From: Oxynema aestuarii AP17
GTDB taxonomy: Bacteria; Cyanobacteriota; Cyanobacteriia; Cyanobacteriales; Laspinemataceae
DNA length: 64,000 nt
Assembly: GCF_012295525.1 (NCBI RefSeq)
Contig: NZ_CP051167.1
Location: 868,001-932,000 of the forward strand
Direction: 5' to 3'
Part shown: piece after piece, positions 35,450 through 45,924 of the stretch
Layout: every line of letters begins with the position of its first letter
How positions within the stretch are numbered: the first letter of the stretch is position 1
The notes under the pieces: generated by a model
The model's input: the letters and a program-made list of their open reading frames with translations, nothing else
Told to the model about the DNA's origin: nothing
Databases searched by the model: none
Position numbers and translations under genes: made by a program

Positions 35450-37345
35450 TTAGTTTTTGGGAGTTTTGTCGCCAGCGACTTGTTGTTTGAGTTGTTCGAG
35501 TTGGCTCGATAACTCGCTGCGCGTGGACGCGCTGAGCAAATAACGATAGACAAACCAAATGGAATAACTCAAACCCACGATCTCAAAGGTCGGCTGTACT
35601 AAAGGAATGCCGTTGAGGACATCGAGTACCGCCACTAACACTCTGAGGGAGACCAAAATCGCTAAAATTAACCCGACGGTAACGAGCGGTTTTTGATAGT
35701 CTTTGACAAAAGCCGTCACGTATTCGGGAAGATCGGACAAAATTGTCACGATTTGGTTTTTAATCCCGTCGAGTTGACTGGTCGTAGCATCGGGGGTGAC
35801 AGAAGCCGAAGTCGCTCCACCGGGAGGGGAAGCCGAAGCATCGGTCTGGGTGTCTTTCGGTTGTTCGGTTGAAGGATTTCCAGTCAAGGCACTAGCCTCT
35901 TCTACATGAACCTTTAGGACTTTTTCCAGGCGGGTTCGATCGAGACCGCGCTGGTGGAGAAGTACCCACGATTGTATCAGGTCGGGTCCGTGCACATCTC
36001 CGGTTAACGCTGCCCGCAGCGATCGCATCACCAACCCTTTTTTGACTTTTTGGGCTTTCGTGACCTCTTTGATAAGATCTTGAGCCTCTTGTTCGGTCAG
36101 GGTCTGTTGATTCGACATGCCATCGAGGATGGCTTCCAGAACTGCCGTAGCGCCTTCGCGTTCGAGCTGTTCGCTCCCTGCTTCCGTCATTTCCACGTCG
36201 CTGACGAAAAAGGTGCGGCTCATTTCGATCGCGTCGGTCAGTCGCGTCAAACTCGGACCGACTAAGGCGGTTAACGCTTCCAACCATGGGCGCTGGGCCG
36301 TGGTGTCGAAGGTGTAACCCGCTTTTTGCCAGAAGGGAATCAGCGCATCGGTCAACTGGTCTACAGGCATTCGGTGGATGTACTGACTGTTGAGCCAGTC
36401 GAGCTTATCCCAATCGAATTTAGCTCCGGCTTTGTTGACGCGATCGAAACTAAATTTGCTCGCCGCTTCTGCCAAGGTAAACATTTCTTGGTTGTCCGGC
36501 GGCGACCACCCCAGCAGGGTCATGTAATTGACTAACGCTTCGGCGGTAAACCCCATTTCTTTAAAATCGGAAATGGAGGTGACCCCATCGCGTTTCGACA
36601 GCTTTTGACCTGATTGATTCAAGATCAAAGGGGTATGGGCGAATTCCGGAATATCTGCCTCAAATGCTTCGTAAAGTAAGATCTGTTTGGCCGTATTGGC
36701 GATGTGATCTTCGCCGCGAATGACGTGGGTAATCCGCAGGTCGATGTCATCGACGACGACAGCTAAGTTATAAAGGGGCTGTCCGATCTCTTGGGAACTC
36801 GACGCGCGCGCCACGACCATATCCCCGCCGAGGTCGCTCCCTTTCCAGACCATGCGACCGCGCACGAGATCGTTCCAGACGATTTCGCGATCGTCGTCAA
36901 TTTTAAAACGAATCACTGCGGTGCGGCCTTCCGCTTCAAAGGCTTCGATCTGTTCGGCGGTTAAGTCCCGGTGGCGGTTGTCGTATCGGGGTGCTTGACC
37001 TTTGGCTTTCTGCTGCGATCGCATCTCGTCGAGTTCTTCCGGCGTGCAGTAACAGCGATACGCCAAGCCCCGATCTAACAAGGTTTGTACCATCTGGCGG
37101 TAGAGGTCGAGGCGCTTGGACTGAAACACCGGACCCGCATCCCAAGTTAGACCCAACCAGTCGAGCCCTTCTAAAATATTGTCCGTAAACTCGGGTCGCG
37201 ATCGCTCTAGATCCGTATCCTCGACCCGTAAAATGAACTGGCCGTCCTGGTTTTTGGCAAACAACCAGTTAAAAACAGCCGTTCTGGCCGTTCCTATATG
37301 TAAGTTCCCAGTCGGACTGGGTGCTATCCGAACTCTAACGGTCAC
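35450..37345 (-). CDS. gltX: Glutamyl-tRNA synthetase with C-terminal CAAD membrane domain
   Basis: 631 residues, about 150 longer than usual GluRS. The class I catalytic core has the HIGH motif (GNLHIGTAR, 12-21) and KMSKS equivalent KLSKR (248-252), followed by the anticodon-binding region to about 485. A Ser/Thr/Pro-rich linker (about 490-522) leads to a C-terminal domain with two membrane helices (about 553-575 and 590-606) and an amphipathic tail. This matches the cyanobacterial aminoacyl-tRNA synthetase appended domain (CAAD), known to anchor some synthetases to thylakoid membranes. It starts at ATG 37345. Confidence 0.93.
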   Translation of the reverse strand: MTVRVRIAPSPTGNLHIGTARTAVFNWLFAKNQDGQFILRVEDTDLERSRPEFTDNILEGLDWLGLTWDAGPVFQSKRLDLYRQMVQTLLDRGLAYRCYCTPEELDEMRSQQKAKGQAPRYDNRHRDLTAEQIEAFEAEGRTAVIRFKIDDDREIVWNDLVRGRMVWKGSDLGGDMVVARASSSQEIGQPLYNLAVVVDDIDLRITHVIRGEDHIANTAKQILLYEAFEADIPEFAHTPLILNQSGQKLSKRDGVTSISDFKEMGFTAEALVNYMTLLGWSPPDNQEMFTLAEAASKFSFDRVNKAGAKFDWDKLDWLNSQYIHRMPVDQLTDALIPFWQKAGYTFDTTAQRPWLEALTALVGPSLTRLTDAIEMSRTFFVSDVEMTEAGSEQLEREGATAVLEAILDGMSNQQTLTEQEAQDLIKEVTKAQKVKKGLVMRSLRAALTGDVHGPDLIQSWVLLHQRGLDRTRLEKVLKVHVEEASALTGNPSTEQPKDTQTDASASPPGGATSASVTPDATTSQLDGIKNQIVTILSDLPEYVTAFVKDYQKPLVTVGLILAILVSLRVLVAVLDVLNGIPLVQPTFEIVGLSYSIWFVYRYLLSASTRSELSSQLEQLKQQVAGDKTPKN

Positions 37346-37447
37346 GGAAAATTCTCTCTCTGCTTAAGCTTGACACCAACATCGTAGATCTTAGAGTCCG
37401 AACTCGAACCTAAAATCTACGATTCTTAGAGTTTGAGAACTTGAGAA

Positions 37448-37521
37448 CGGGACTGACGGGATTCGAACCCGCAACTTCCGCCGTGACAGGGCGGTGCTCT
37501 GACCAGTTGAACTACAGTCCC
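37448..37521 (-). tRNA. tRNA-Asp (GTC anticodon)
   Basis: A 74-nt cloverleaf on the minus strand. Acceptor GGGACTG/CAGTCCC, D-arm TAGTTCAACTGGTCAGAGCA, anticodon stem CCGCC/GGCGG with loop CTGTCAC (anticodon GTC), T-arm GGGTTCGAATCCC, discriminator G. CCA is not encoded. Confidence 0.96.
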
Positions 37522-37827
37522 TCGCGGTCGCGCCGTGCGCTCTTGCGCTTGGCCTTAATCATACTGACTCAGTTTCCAGGATTTGTCAACCTTTTTGGTC
37601 AAAAATTTTTTTTTCTGTCGATTTTGGCAAGGTTTCGGCGAGTTTTTTCTAAAAATGGAGATTCAAATTTTTATGTCTCAAAATTGATTCAAATCTCTCT
37701 AAAATAATAACTTCAAGCTATTGAGATGACGAAAAAGTGTAGTCCTTCAAACTTAAAACTTTTGGGGTGGAGTCCGAGGGGTTTTAAGATAAAGTTTGGA
37801 AAAGACTGACCCTCAAGCCGTTTTCTT
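37522..37827. other. Intergenic region, 306 bp
   Basis: Divergent spacer between tRNA-Asp and mutS, AT-rich at 37590-37720. Both promoters should lie here. Nothing else is recognised. Confidence 0.4.
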
Positions 37828-40476
37828 ATGAGTGCATATTCCTCCGCATCTACCCCGAGCGATGCTGCTCCCTTGCGAACGAACCTCGCAGAAATTCGCA
37901 ACGCCGATTATCGAGAGATCGACCGGGAACAGCTTTCGGAGATGTATCGGCATTACGTAGAGGTCAAAGACCGATATCCTCACGCCATTTTGCTCTATCG
38001 GGTCGGCGATTTTTTTGAAACCTTCTTTCAAGACGCGATTACGGTGGCGCGGGAACTCGAACTGGTGCTGACGAGCAAACAAGGGGGAAAAATCGGGCGG
38101 GTTCCGATGACCGGAGTGCCGCATCATGCCTTGGACCGTTATGCCATGCAATTAATGGAGAAAGGGTATGCGATCGCCGTTTGCGATCAAGTCGAAGATG
38201 CGGCAGAAGCCAAAGGCTTAGTCCGTCGGGAAGTCACCCGGGTGATCACCCCCGGAACCTTGCTCGAAGAAGAGATGTTGCCCTCCCGACGCAATAACTT
38301 TTTAGCGGCGGTGGTCGTCGCCAAACATCACTGGGGACTGGCCTATACCGACATTTCTACCGGGGAATTTTTCACTACCCAAGCGCAAGGAATCGAACAC
38401 CTCGCCCAAGAATTAGACCGACTGCAACCTTCCGAAGTCCTGATTCCGACGAACGCGCCGGACTTGACCGGAACCTTGCTCAGACCGGGGGAAGGGTCGC
38501 CCCATTTACCCGAAGGGTTGCCCCCCTCATTTTGTTATTCCTTGCGATCGAATACAGTATTTTTAAGCTCGGAGGCCCGATCGCGCATTCTGATCCAATT
38601 CAACCTGCGATCGCTCGAAGGCTTGGGCTGCGAACACTTACCCCTCGCCGTGCGCGCTGCGGGAGGCTTGCTCGAATATCTCGAAGATACCCAAAAAGAA
38701 AATTCGATTCCCCTCCAACCCGTTCGCACCTACACGATTAGCGACTTTTTAACCATCGACCGCCAAACCCGCTCCAACTTGGAAATCGTGCAGACGGTTC
38801 GCGACGGGACGTTTCACGGTTCCCTACTCTGGGCCTTGGATAAAACCGTCACCGCCATGGGAAGCCGAACCCTGCGGCGGTGGTTGCTGCAACCGCTCTT
38901 ACAATGCAAAGGGATCGAAGCGCGTCAAGACACCATTCAAGAGTTAGTCGAGAATGCGACCTTGCGCGAGAGTCTCCAACAGCAATTACGCCAAATTTAC
39001 GACCTCGAACGGCTCACGGGTCGCGCCGGGTCCGGGACCGCCAACGCTCGCGATTTAGTCTCCCTGGCGGATTCGTTGGGGCAACTGCCGCAATTGGCGC
39101 AACTCGGGGCGCAAGGTCGTTCCCGCTATTTAAAAGCGGTGGAAACCGTCAATCCGGATTTAGAACAACTCGGACGACAGTTACGCCAGTATTTAGTCGA
39201 AAATCCACCCTTGCATTTAACCGAAGGGGGCTTAATTCGTTCGGGGGTGGATACGGTGCTCGACGAAATGAAAGCGCAAGTCGAGGCGGACCAGCAGTGG
39301 ATTGCCAATTTGGAAGTGACGGAACGGGAACGCACGGGGATTGCTAATTTAAAGGTCGGTTATAACAAGACTTTTGGCTATTACATCAGCATCGCGCGCT
39401 CGAAAAGCGATCGCGCGCCGGAAGATTACGTCCGTCGTCAAACATTAACGAACGAGGAGCGTTACATCACCCCGGAGTTGAAAGAGCGCGAATCGCGGAT
39501 TTTAACGGCTCGCGACGACCTCAACCGCCGGGAATACGAACTTTTTACCGGATTGCGATCGCAGGTGGCCAATTTTGCCGAACCGATTCGTAAAGTCGCC
39601 CGCGCCGTCGCCGCCCTTGACGTGTTGTGCGCTTTGGCGAAAATTGCCAGCGAACGCAATTACTGCCGTCCGCAAATGGTGAACGGACGGGAAATCGCGA
39701 TCGTGGACGGACGCCATCCGGTGGTTGAAGTATCGATTAACGAGGGTTTTTTCGTTCCCAATTCGACGCGCTTGGGACGGTCGGAAAGCTCGCCGAGTCC
39801 GGATTTAATCATTCTCACCGGACCGAATGCCAGTGGCAAAAGTTGTTATTTGCGCCAGGTCGGCTTGATTCAACTGATGGCGCAGACGGGGAGTTTCGTC
39901 CCGGCGACTTCGGCGCGGTTGGGGATTTGCGATCGCATTTTTACTCGCGTCGGTGCGGTAGACGATTTAGCCACGGGTCAATCGACGTTTATGGTCGAAA
40001 TGAATGAAACAGCGAATATTCTCAATCACGCGACCTCAAAATCCCTCGTTCTTTTAGATGAAATCGGACGCGGGACGGCGACGTTTGACGGACTTTCGAT
40101 CGCCTGGTCCGTTGCGGAATATTTAGCCACGGAAATTCAAGCGCGGACGATTTTCGCCACCCACTATCACGAACTCAACGAACTGGCGTCCCTTCTTTCT
40201 AATGTGGCAAACTATCAAGTAACGGTGAAAGAATTACCCGATCGCATTATCTTTTTACATCAGGTTCAGCCGGGAGGCGCGGACCGTTCTTATGGCATCG
40301 AAGCGGGTCGTCTGGCGGGATTGCCGGATGTAGTGATTCGACGAGCACGCCAGGTGATGGGACAAATTGAAAAACACAGTAAAATAGCGGTCGGATTGCG
40401 AAAGGGAGCGCGTCATTTAGACAAGCAAACTGTGGAATCGGAACCTGTGGAGCAATTGGATTTATTGGATTTTTAA
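37828..40476 (+). CDS. mutS: DNA mismatch repair protein MutS
   Basis: An 882-residue MutS. The N-terminal mismatch-binding domain has the Phe-x-Glu motif in [11 protein letters not shown]; clamp and lever domains follow; ATPase Walker A is GPNASGKS, Walker [17 protein letters not shown] and the switch [11 protein letters not shown]. The C-terminus is short. It starts at ATG 37828. This is the true mismatch-repair MutS, distinct from the MutS2 at 17860. Confidence 0.96.
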   Translation: MSAYSSASTPSDAAPLRTNLAEIRNADYREIDREQLSEMYRHYVEVKDRYPHAILLYRVGDFFETFFQDAITVARELELVLTSKQGGKIGRVPMTGVPHHALDRYAMQLMEKGYAIAVCDQVEDAAEAKGLVRREVTRVITPGTLLEEEMLPSRRNNFLAAVVVAKHHWGLAYTDISTGEFFTTQAQGIEHLAQELDRLQPSEVLIPTNAPDLTGTLLRPGEGSPHLPEGLPPSFCYSLRSNTVFLSSEARSRILIQFNLRSLEGLGCEHLPLAVRAAGGLLEYLEDTQKENSIPLQPVRTYTISDFLTIDRQTRSNLEIVQTVRDGTFHGSLLWALDKTVTAMGSRTLRRWLLQPLLQCKGIEARQDTIQELVENATLRESLQQQLRQIYDLERLTGRAGSGTANARDLVSLADSLGQLPQLAQLGAQGRSRYLKAVETVNPDLEQLGRQLRQYLVENPPLHLTEGGLIRSGVDTVLDEMKAQVEADQQWIANLEVTERERTGIANLKVGYNKTFGYYISIARSKSDRAPEDYVRRQTLTNEERYITPELKERESRILTARDDLNRREYELFTGLRSQVANFAEPIRKVARAVAALDVLCALAKIASERNYCRPQMVNGREIAIVDGRHPVVEVSINEGFFVPNSTRLGRSESSPSPDLIILTGPNASGKSCYLRQVGLIQLMAQTGSFVPATSARLGICDRIFTRVGAVDDLATGQSTFMVEMNETANILNHATSKSLVLLDEIGRGTATFDGLSIAWSVAEYLATEIQARTIFATHYHELNELASLLSNVANYQVTVKELPDRIIFLHQVQPGGADRSYGIEAGRLAGLPDVVIRRARQVMGQIEKHSKIAVGLRKGARHLDKQTVESEPVEQLDLLDF

Positions 40477-40544
40477 ATGGGTTTGAATTGGGGTTCTCAA
40501 GCTCAGCTCTATATTAACCAGATAGTTAGGGGGCGATCGAGATC

Positions 40545-41966
40545 GTGTTTGAATTAGTCGATGCTTTTTTTGCCTTTATCGTGCTCGGAATTTTAATCGC
40601 GATCGCGCGGTCCATCCGACAGCATATCGGGATTTTGCGATCGTTATTCATCCCGAGTTCGATCGTGGCGGGGGTGTTAGCCTTGTTATGCGGGCCGCAA
40701 GTGCTCGGGGCGATCGTTCCCGTCGAGTCTCCCCTCGCTCAAGGCTTATTTCCCGAAACCATGCGCCAAGTTTGGAGCCAATCTCCGGGAATTTTTATTA
40801 ATGTCGTGTTCGCCACCCTTTTTCTCGGCGAAGCGATTCCCAGTCCCCGGGAAATTTGGCGAAAAGCATCCCCTCAAGTCGCTTTCGGTCAAACCCTTGC
40901 TTGGGGTCAATATGTAGTTGGTTTATTACTGACCCTGTTAATTTTAACGCCGCTATTGGGTCTCGATCCGATCGCCGGAGCGCTGATCGAAATTGCCTTT
41001 GAAGGAGGACACGGAACGGCTGCGGGAATGGCCGCTACTTTCGATAAGTTAGGCTTTCCTGAAGGGGCGGAGTTAGCATTAGGATTGGCGACGGTCGGCA
41101 TCGTTTCCGGGATCGTTTCCGGGACGATTTTATCGGCGTGGGGACGGCGCAAAGGTCATATTGCCGTCTCTTCGACGGCGCAATCGTCAGGGTCGAATGA
41201 GGGAACGGCACACGATCCTACCTCGGAAATACGGGCGGCGAGAGCGCGATTGATGCGAGATATGCTCATCGATCCGCTCTCGTTAAATTTGGGATTTGTG
41301 GCGATCGCGATCGCGATCGGTTGGCTGCTATTACAAGGGTTAATTTCTTTAGAAGCTGTCACCTGGGGTCGCGGTGGTACAGAGATTATGACCTACGTTC
41401 CCCTGTTTCCAATGGCTCTCGTCGGCGGCTTAATTTTTCAATTAATAATGGTGCGTTTGGGTCGCAGTTTGTTGGTCGATCCCGACTTAATGAAACGCAT
41501 TGCCGGAGTTGCTTTAGACGTGACCATCGTTACCGCGCTCGCTTCGATTTCGCTGCAAGTTTTGGGCGAGAATTTCCTCGCGTTTCTGATTCTCTCGATT
41601 GCCGGGATTGTCTGGAATATTTGGGCGTTTCTGTTTCTCGGTCCGCGTCTTTTGCCGTCCTATTGGTTCGAGCGCGGCATCGGAGATGTGGGTCAATCGA
41701 TGGGGGTGACGGCGACTGGAATTGTGTTATTGAGAATGGTGGATCCGCAAAATCGTTCCGGTGCGTTTGAAAGTTTCGCGTACAAACAACTGTTTTTCGA
41801 GCCGATAGTCGGTGGGGGGTTATTTACGGCTGCGGCTCCTGCTTTAATTGTCGAACTCGGTTCGGTGAAAGTGTTAATATTGACGGGGGCTTTACTGGCA
41901 TTTTGGATTATTTTTGGACTTTATAATTTCCGCCAAATTGCTCGCAGAAGTCAAAAAGGTTTCTAG
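40545..41966 (+). CDS. gltS: Sodium:glutamate symporter family protein
   Basis: A 473-residue polytopic membrane protein of the GltS (ESS) family: N-terminal SIRQHIGILRSLFIPSSIVAG, the characteristic FEGGHGTAAGM re-entrant segment, and a second inverted half with VTATGIVLLRMVDP. It imports glutamate with Na+. A cytoplasmic loop around 205-235 is hydrophilic and variable. The start is GTG 40545. It follows mutS after 68 bp on the same strand. Confidence 0.9.
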   Translation: MFELVDAFFAFIVLGILIAIARSIRQHIGILRSLFIPSSIVAGVLALLCGPQVLGAIVPVESPLAQGLFPETMRQVWSQSPGIFINVVFATLFLGEAIPSPREIWRKASPQVAFGQTLAWGQYVVGLLLTLLILTPLLGLDPIAGALIEIAFEGGHGTAAGMAATFDKLGFPEGAELALGLATVGIVSGIVSGTILSAWGRRKGHIAVSSTAQSSGSNEGTAHDPTSEIRAARARLMRDMLIDPLSLNLGFVAIAIAIGWLLLQGLISLEAVTWGRGGTEIMTYVPLFPMALVGGLIFQLIMVRLGRSLLVDPDLMKRIAGVALDVTIVTALASISLQVLGENFLAFLILSIAGIVWNIWAFLFLGPRLLPSYWFERGIGDVGQSMGVTATGIVLLRMVDPQNRSGAFESFAYKQLFFEPIVGGGLFTAAAPALIVELGSVKVLILTGALLAFWIIFGLYNFRQIARRSQKGF

Positions 41967-42282
41967 GGCGATCGCGGGTCGAGAGAGGAGGTCTGCTATT
42001 GCGCGATCGCAAAACTACCAGCGAACTTGAATTGCTTTCTCTCGCTTTTGTTGGTGATGGAGTAGGGGAGATCCCCGTCCATCTTCCTTAAAAAAGGGGA
42101 AGTCCGCGATGCAATTCGTACCCCATGGGGTTGATAATTGCGATATCGATTTTACAAATGTATTAACGAATTAACGAAAGTTTAGTGTGGGGGTAATCAA
42201 AGCATTACCTGGGCTTTACCTTAACCGGGTAGCCTGAAACCCAAAGGTTTGTAACCAGTGTTCTTGACTGGTCGAGACAAAT
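41967..42282. other. Intergenic region upstream of the Crp-family gene
   Basis: A 316-bp spacer. It includes a fragment of the C/G-tract repeat (TTCCTTAAAAAAGGGGAA, about 42082-42099) and the inverted repeat GTAAT-N6-ATTAC (42193-42208) described separately. No coding region is seen. Confidence 0.4.
42193..42208. promoter_or_regulatory. Inverted repeat GTAAT-N6-ATTAC
   Basis: A symmetric element 75-90 bases upstream of the Crp-family gene. It resembles the dyad shape of Crp/Fnr-type operators but is not the NtcA site (GTA-N8-TAC). Autoregulation is a guess from position. Confidence 0.35.
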
Positions 42283-42933
42283 ATGCCCCCAACATTAAAA
42301 GCTGTCCTAGAAACAGAACGGCGCCATCCCAGAGAAGAACGCCGACTGCATTTTTACGCCAAAGGAGAGACTATCCCCGTTTTAGCACAAGGGGTTTGGC
42401 AAGTCGGTCAGGGTTTAGTGCAACTGAGCACCCTTTATCCGACAGGCGAAGAAGGTTTACTCGGTTGGGTGGGTCCGTCAATGTGTTTTAGCTTGTGGTT
42501 GAGTTGTCTGGAAACGTATCAAGCTAAAGCCCTTTCCGATGTTTATTTAATGTGGTTTTCGGTGACAGAAGTCGAATCCTCTCCCAGACTGGCTCAAGAA
42601 ATGTTACCCCAACTCGCCCGCCGTTTGCGCCAAGTGGAAGCGATGTTGGCGATCGCGGGTCAGCGACGAGTGGAAGATCGGTTGCATCAGTTGTTATTGC
42701 TATTAAAACAAGAAATAGGGCAACCTGTCTCACAAGGAACCCGGTTGCTGGTTCGTTTAACGCACCAAGATATCGCCAGCGCGATCGGGACGAGTCGGGT
42801 TACAGTCACGCGCATGTTGGGTAAGTTGCGTAAAGAAGGGGCGATCGACCTCGATGCCAAACGCCATTTGATTATCCGAGATACTCCATTATCTCACTTA
42901 AGAAATGGATCGGTTTTACGTCACGGTTTTTAG
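42283..42933 (+). CDS. Crp/Fnr-family transcriptional regulator
   Basis: 216 residues. N-terminal cNMP-like beta-roll (about 20-110) without an obvious cAMP-binding PRR phosphate cassette, dimer helix (about 115-150), and C-terminal winged helix (about 155-205) with TRLLVRLTHQDIASAIGTSRVTVTRMLGKLR, a classic HTH_Crp motif. The effector is unknown; it is not NtcA by sequence pattern. It starts at ATG 42283. It is followed by its own terminator. Confidence 0.88.
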   Translation: MPPTLKAVLETERRHPREERRLHFYAKGETIPVLAQGVWQVGQGLVQLSTLYPTGEEGLLGWVGPSMCFSLWLSCLETYQAKALSDVYLMWFSVTEVESSPRLAQEMLPQLARRLRQVEAMLAIAGQRRVEDRLHQLLLLLKQEIGQPVSQGTRLLVRLTHQDIASAIGTSRVTVTRMLGKLRKEGAIDLDAKRHLIIRDTPLSHLRNGSVLRHGF

Positions 42934-42950
42934 TCTTGCTGTTGTATAAA

Positions 42951-42993
42951 GCCCTTTTCATCCCGCCGATGGAAAGGGTTTATCGTTTTTTCA
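42951..42993 (+). terminator. Terminator of the Crp-family gene
   Basis: Stem CCCTTTTCATC/GATGGAAAGGG (42952-42978) followed by TTTATCGTTTTTT. Confidence 0.8.
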
Positions 42994-43051
42994 GAATTTT
43001 TCAGAATCGTTAAAGTAGGCTGACTTATACTTTTTCATCGATCCTGGGTAG

Positions 43052-43072
43052 GGACACGGCAATGCCGTGTCC
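43052..43072. repeat. Dispersed palindrome GGACACGGCAATGCCGTGTCC
   Basis: A near-perfect palindrome of a type common in cyanobacterial intergenic DNA. A related, less perfect copy (ACACGGACATACCGTGTCC) lies at about 45016-45036, in the spacer after the protease gene. The two flank the protease-TPR gene. The rest of the 42994-43284 spacer holds the direct repeats TTTTTCAGAA (about 42986-43005) and the regulatory candidate at 43161-43200. Confidence 0.6.
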
Positions 43073-43160
43073 TTTCCGGTGATTCTAATGGTATTAAACC
43101 CAAGTAATCTATCATTTCCGCAGAAACAGGAATCCACTCACTCTACTGATTTGATATCAG

Positions 43161-43200
43161 AATTGTCAGAAATATCATAATTATTCAAAATCTGACAATT
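43161..43200. promoter_or_regulatory. Inverted repeat and shared 14-bp motif upstream of the protease gene
   Basis: AATTGTCAGA (43161-43170) and its exact complement TCTGACAATT (43191-43200) form a 10-bp inverted repeat with a 20-base spacer. The first arm continues as TGTCAGAAATATCA (43164-43177), which recurs exactly at 46543-46556 in front of the STAND and exported-protein genes. This points to a common regulator. Confidence 0.6.
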
Positions 43201-43284
43201 TCTGGAGTCGATCTACCATCTATGTTTTATTTTTACCTTTAATATTTAAGGTAGATAAGCATAACTCCAGAGAAATAACAAGTC

Positions 43285-44793
43285 ATGAGTAGAAATTATT
43301 CCCAGTTTGATTCTCTCACCGCTATTCTAGCAGGAACCATCACTGTTGCTGGGCTTGTTACATTTGCACCGTCACCCATTTTTGCTAAATCTGCCCAAGA
43401 AATTGCTCAAATAGCTGTTCCAGTCACTGTTCAAATTAATGGCGAATCTAGTAAGGCAATAAGGAGCGGTTCTGGATTCATTATTGCCAAAGATGGTACA
43501 AAATATACAATTTTAACTTGCGACCATGTTATTGATGATTCTCAATTCAGCTATAACATTCGTACTCATACCGGAAAAGATTATTCAGTAACTAGCATTG
43601 TCCGATTAGCGCAAAATCAAAATCAACCAGATTTAGCAATCGTAACGTTTAGTAGTACCGAATCTTATCCTGTTGTCACCTTGAGCAATTCAGATAGAAC
43701 AGCTATTGGCTCTGAAATTTTTGTTTTTGGATATCCAGCTAATATTTTGAATAAAAAAGTTGGAACTAACCGTAATTTTGAGTTTTCACCAGGATTTGTG
43801 ACCAGCCTTCTCGACAACCATCCTTCAGGTTACACTTTACGCTACAACGCTATTACTAAAGGTGGCATGAGTGGAGGACCTGTATTTGATAGTGAAGGCC
43901 GAGTTATTGGAATTCATGGACAGGGAGATCGCGATTACGATTGGGTGCTAGATAATCAAGGCAAACCTACAGGTAGAACGCCAACAAAAACGGGATTTAA
44001 TTCAGCAATTCCGATTAATATGTTTCTCTCTAAATTGTCAGAAGTAGGATTAAATCGTTCGGCATTCGCGATCGACGATTCACCAACTACAAACGTACCT
44101 ATTGCTGTCGATAACCCCAATAATGCACAAACTTTTTACGTTCGCGGTTTAAGCCGATTCGATCGCGCTGACTTTTCTGGTGCTATTGCCGATTTTACTC
44201 AGGCAATTCAAAACCAACAAAACTACTCAGAAGCGTTTTTTTATCGAGCTTTAGCCTATTTTGAACTAGATGATTTAGGTAAAAGTTTAGTAGATTACAC
44301 GACAGCTCTTGAGATCGCTCCCGCTTATGCCGATGCTTATTATAATCGTGCCTTAGTTCGTGCAGAGATGGGCGATCTACTCGGTTCTATTGACGATTAC
44401 ACCCAAGTTATCCGTCTAGACCGTACATTTGCCGCCGCTTATAATAACCGAGGATTAGCCTTATCCGATCTGGGAGATCAACAACAAGCAATTGATGACT
44501 TTAATCAAGCCTTGCACATCAATCCCGGGAGATCGAATACTTATTTCAATCGAGGTTTAGCTCTTTTTCGGATTGGCAATTATCGTGCTGCCTTAGCCGA
44601 TTACACCCAAGCGATTCAACTGAATCCGAACTATGCAAAAGCCTATGCAAATCGAGGTATTACCTTAGCCAAAATAGGCGATCGCCAAGGGGCTATTTCC
44701 GATTTACAACAAGCAGCCCGTTTATTTGAAGCTCAAGGAATGAGTGCAGATGCTCAAAAAGCATCAGAAATGGCTAGTCAACTCCAACAGTAA
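43285..44793 (+). CDS. Exported trypsin-like serine protease with TPR repeats
   Basis: 502 residues. A Sec-type signal peptide (about 1-34, ending SPIFA) is followed by a trypsin/DegP-fold protease domain (about 40-245) with a full triad: H81 (LTCDHVI), D116 (QPDLAIV), S196 (KGGMSGGPV). After a linker, about six TPR units (about 280-495; NNRGLALSDLGDQQQAIDDF and similar) form a peptide-binding superhelix. There is no PDZ domain. The protein should act in the periplasm or outside the cell on clients held by the TPR. The gene is AT-richer and poorer in HIP1 than its surroundings. It starts at ATG 43285 and has its own terminator. Confidence 0.9.
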   Translation: MSRNYSQFDSLTAILAGTITVAGLVTFAPSPIFAKSAQEIAQIAVPVTVQINGESSKAIRSGSGFIIAKDGTKYTILTCDHVIDDSQFSYNIRTHTGKDYSVTSIVRLAQNQNQPDLAIVTFSSTESYPVVTLSNSDRTAIGSEIFVFGYPANILNKKVGTNRNFEFSPGFVTSLLDNHPSGYTLRYNAITKGGMSGGPVFDSEGRVIGIHGQGDRDYDWVLDNQGKPTGRTPTKTGFNSAIPINMFLSKLSEVGLNRSAFAIDDSPTTNVPIAVDNPNNAQTFYVRGLSRFDRADFSGAIADFTQAIQNQQNYSEAFFYRALAYFELDDLGKSLVDYTTALEIAPAYADAYYNRALVRAEMGDLLGSIDDYTQVIRLDRTFAAAYNNRGLALSDLGDQQQAIDDFNQALHINPGRSNTYFNRGLALFRIGNYRAALADYTQAIQLNPNYAKAYANRGITLAKIGDRQGAISDLQQAARLFEAQGMSADAQKASEMASQLQQ

Positions 44794-44823
44794 AAGTAAA
44801 AGCAAGATAGAATTACAAGATTG

Positions 44824-44861
44824 TTTCGAGGTGAATGATACTCACCTCGAAATATTTTATT
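44824..44861 (+). terminator. Terminator of the protease-TPR gene
   Basis: Perfect 11-bp stem TTTCGAGGTGA/TCACCTCGAAA followed by TATTTTATT, 31 bases past the stop. The rest of the spacer (44862-45147) holds an imperfect copy of the CACGG/CCGTG palindrome and no convincing gene. Confidence 0.85.
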
Positions 44862-45147
44862 AATCAAGTGAAACCCATCATTTCTAGCTTACTAGCAATG
44901 ACCGTAGGGGCGAGAGTTTTTTACTTTTACTACGATATTTATCACGATCGTGAGAACCACGATCGCATTCCTAAATTCTTAAATTTCAAAATGTTGAAAA
45001 TATTTAAAATCTTAAGAACACGGACATACCGTGTCCCAGTTATATTACGAAGGCTTAAAGCCACGAGATGCATCCAGTAAATTAATTATTTTTATGTCAA
45101 CACCCCATGTATTAACACAGGTTCTCTGTAAGTCAAGTTGCAATGGC

Positions 45148-45921
45148 CTAGAATCTAACCGTCAACAATATAGTTCGCCTCGGTTGATTTCTGCCCTCCA
45201 CCGTAAACTCCACCCGACCAAAACCCTTGGGTCCGGGTTCTACTAACTCATAGCGAGATGTAACCCTTCCCGTTAAAGAATTATATTGACTGAAAGCGAC
45301 ATTTGGATTTCTACCCACAGAGCCATCGGTATCCCCACCCCAAGAACCCCAATCGTCAAAAGTAGAGCGCGTTGGTAAAAGAAGATTGGCAATATCGGGC
45401 GGAGTTAACCGTTGGTCGGCCAGCACTTTTTGGACATTATGAATTCCACATAATGTTGGCCCAGAAATTTTCGCATCACTATATTGATCTTGAAATTTCT
45501 GGACAAAGCCAAAACCGACATTAGCACCCACGCTTTCTTGTTTTTGCCGACCCCACAACCGACTAATACTCGATTCAACTCCACTGCCATTTTGGGCTAA
45601 CTCGGTTCGGTTGTTGGTAAAATTTCGTCTAATAAATTCTTGGTCGGCAATACGAATTCGGCGAGCCGCATCTGTAGGAATTTCGCTATTCGTATTTCCA
45701 TTTCCTTGCAAAATCGAAGATAAAACCCCGGAAAGAGGTTGCACTCCACAATACTCTCGCAGTCCCCTAAACACACCATTCGCAGAAAAGCGACTGAGGG
45801 GAAAGTCTAAGGAATAGGCTTCGGCAGGTTTGGGGAAAAAAATACCACAAGTCTTAGAAGCAACAACAGAAGCACCACCCCAGACGATCATTCGATTGAG
45901 TTGACGACGGCTAAGAGTCAT
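45148..45921 (-). CDS. Exported protein of unknown function (possible Tat substrate)
   Basis: 257 residues. The N-terminus MTLSRRQLNRMIVWGGASVVA has a twin-arginine-like SRRQL motif before a hydrophobic core, followed by PAEAYS as a possible cleavage site, so Tat export is plausible. The mature part is polar with a beta-rich C-terminus (RVEFTVEG, RTILLTVRF) and three Cys. No known domain is recognised. It starts three bases past the upstream gene stop on the same strand, so the two are almost certainly co-transcribed. Confidence 0.8.
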   Translation of the reverse strand: MTLSRRQLNRMIVWGGASVVASKTCGIFFPKPAEAYSLDFPLSRFSANGVFRGLREYCGVQPLSGVLSSILQGNGNTNSEIPTDAARRIRIADQEFIRRNFTNNRTELAQNGSGVESSISRLWGRQKQESVGANVGFGFVQKFQDQYSDAKISGPTLCGIHNVQKVLADQRLTPPDIANLLLPTRSTFDDWGSWGGDTDGSVGRNPNVAFSQYNSLTGRVTSRYELVEPGPKGFGRVEFTVEGRNQPRRTILLTVRF

Positions 45922-45924
45922 AAC

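Noticed and set aside
42193-42208. NtcA binding site
   Set aside because: The spacing is GTA-N10-TAC, not the required GTA-N8-TAC.
44835-45080. Plus-strand 81-codon frame after the protease gene
   Set aside because: It starts inside the loop of the terminator and includes a dispersed palindrome; composition is not protein-like.
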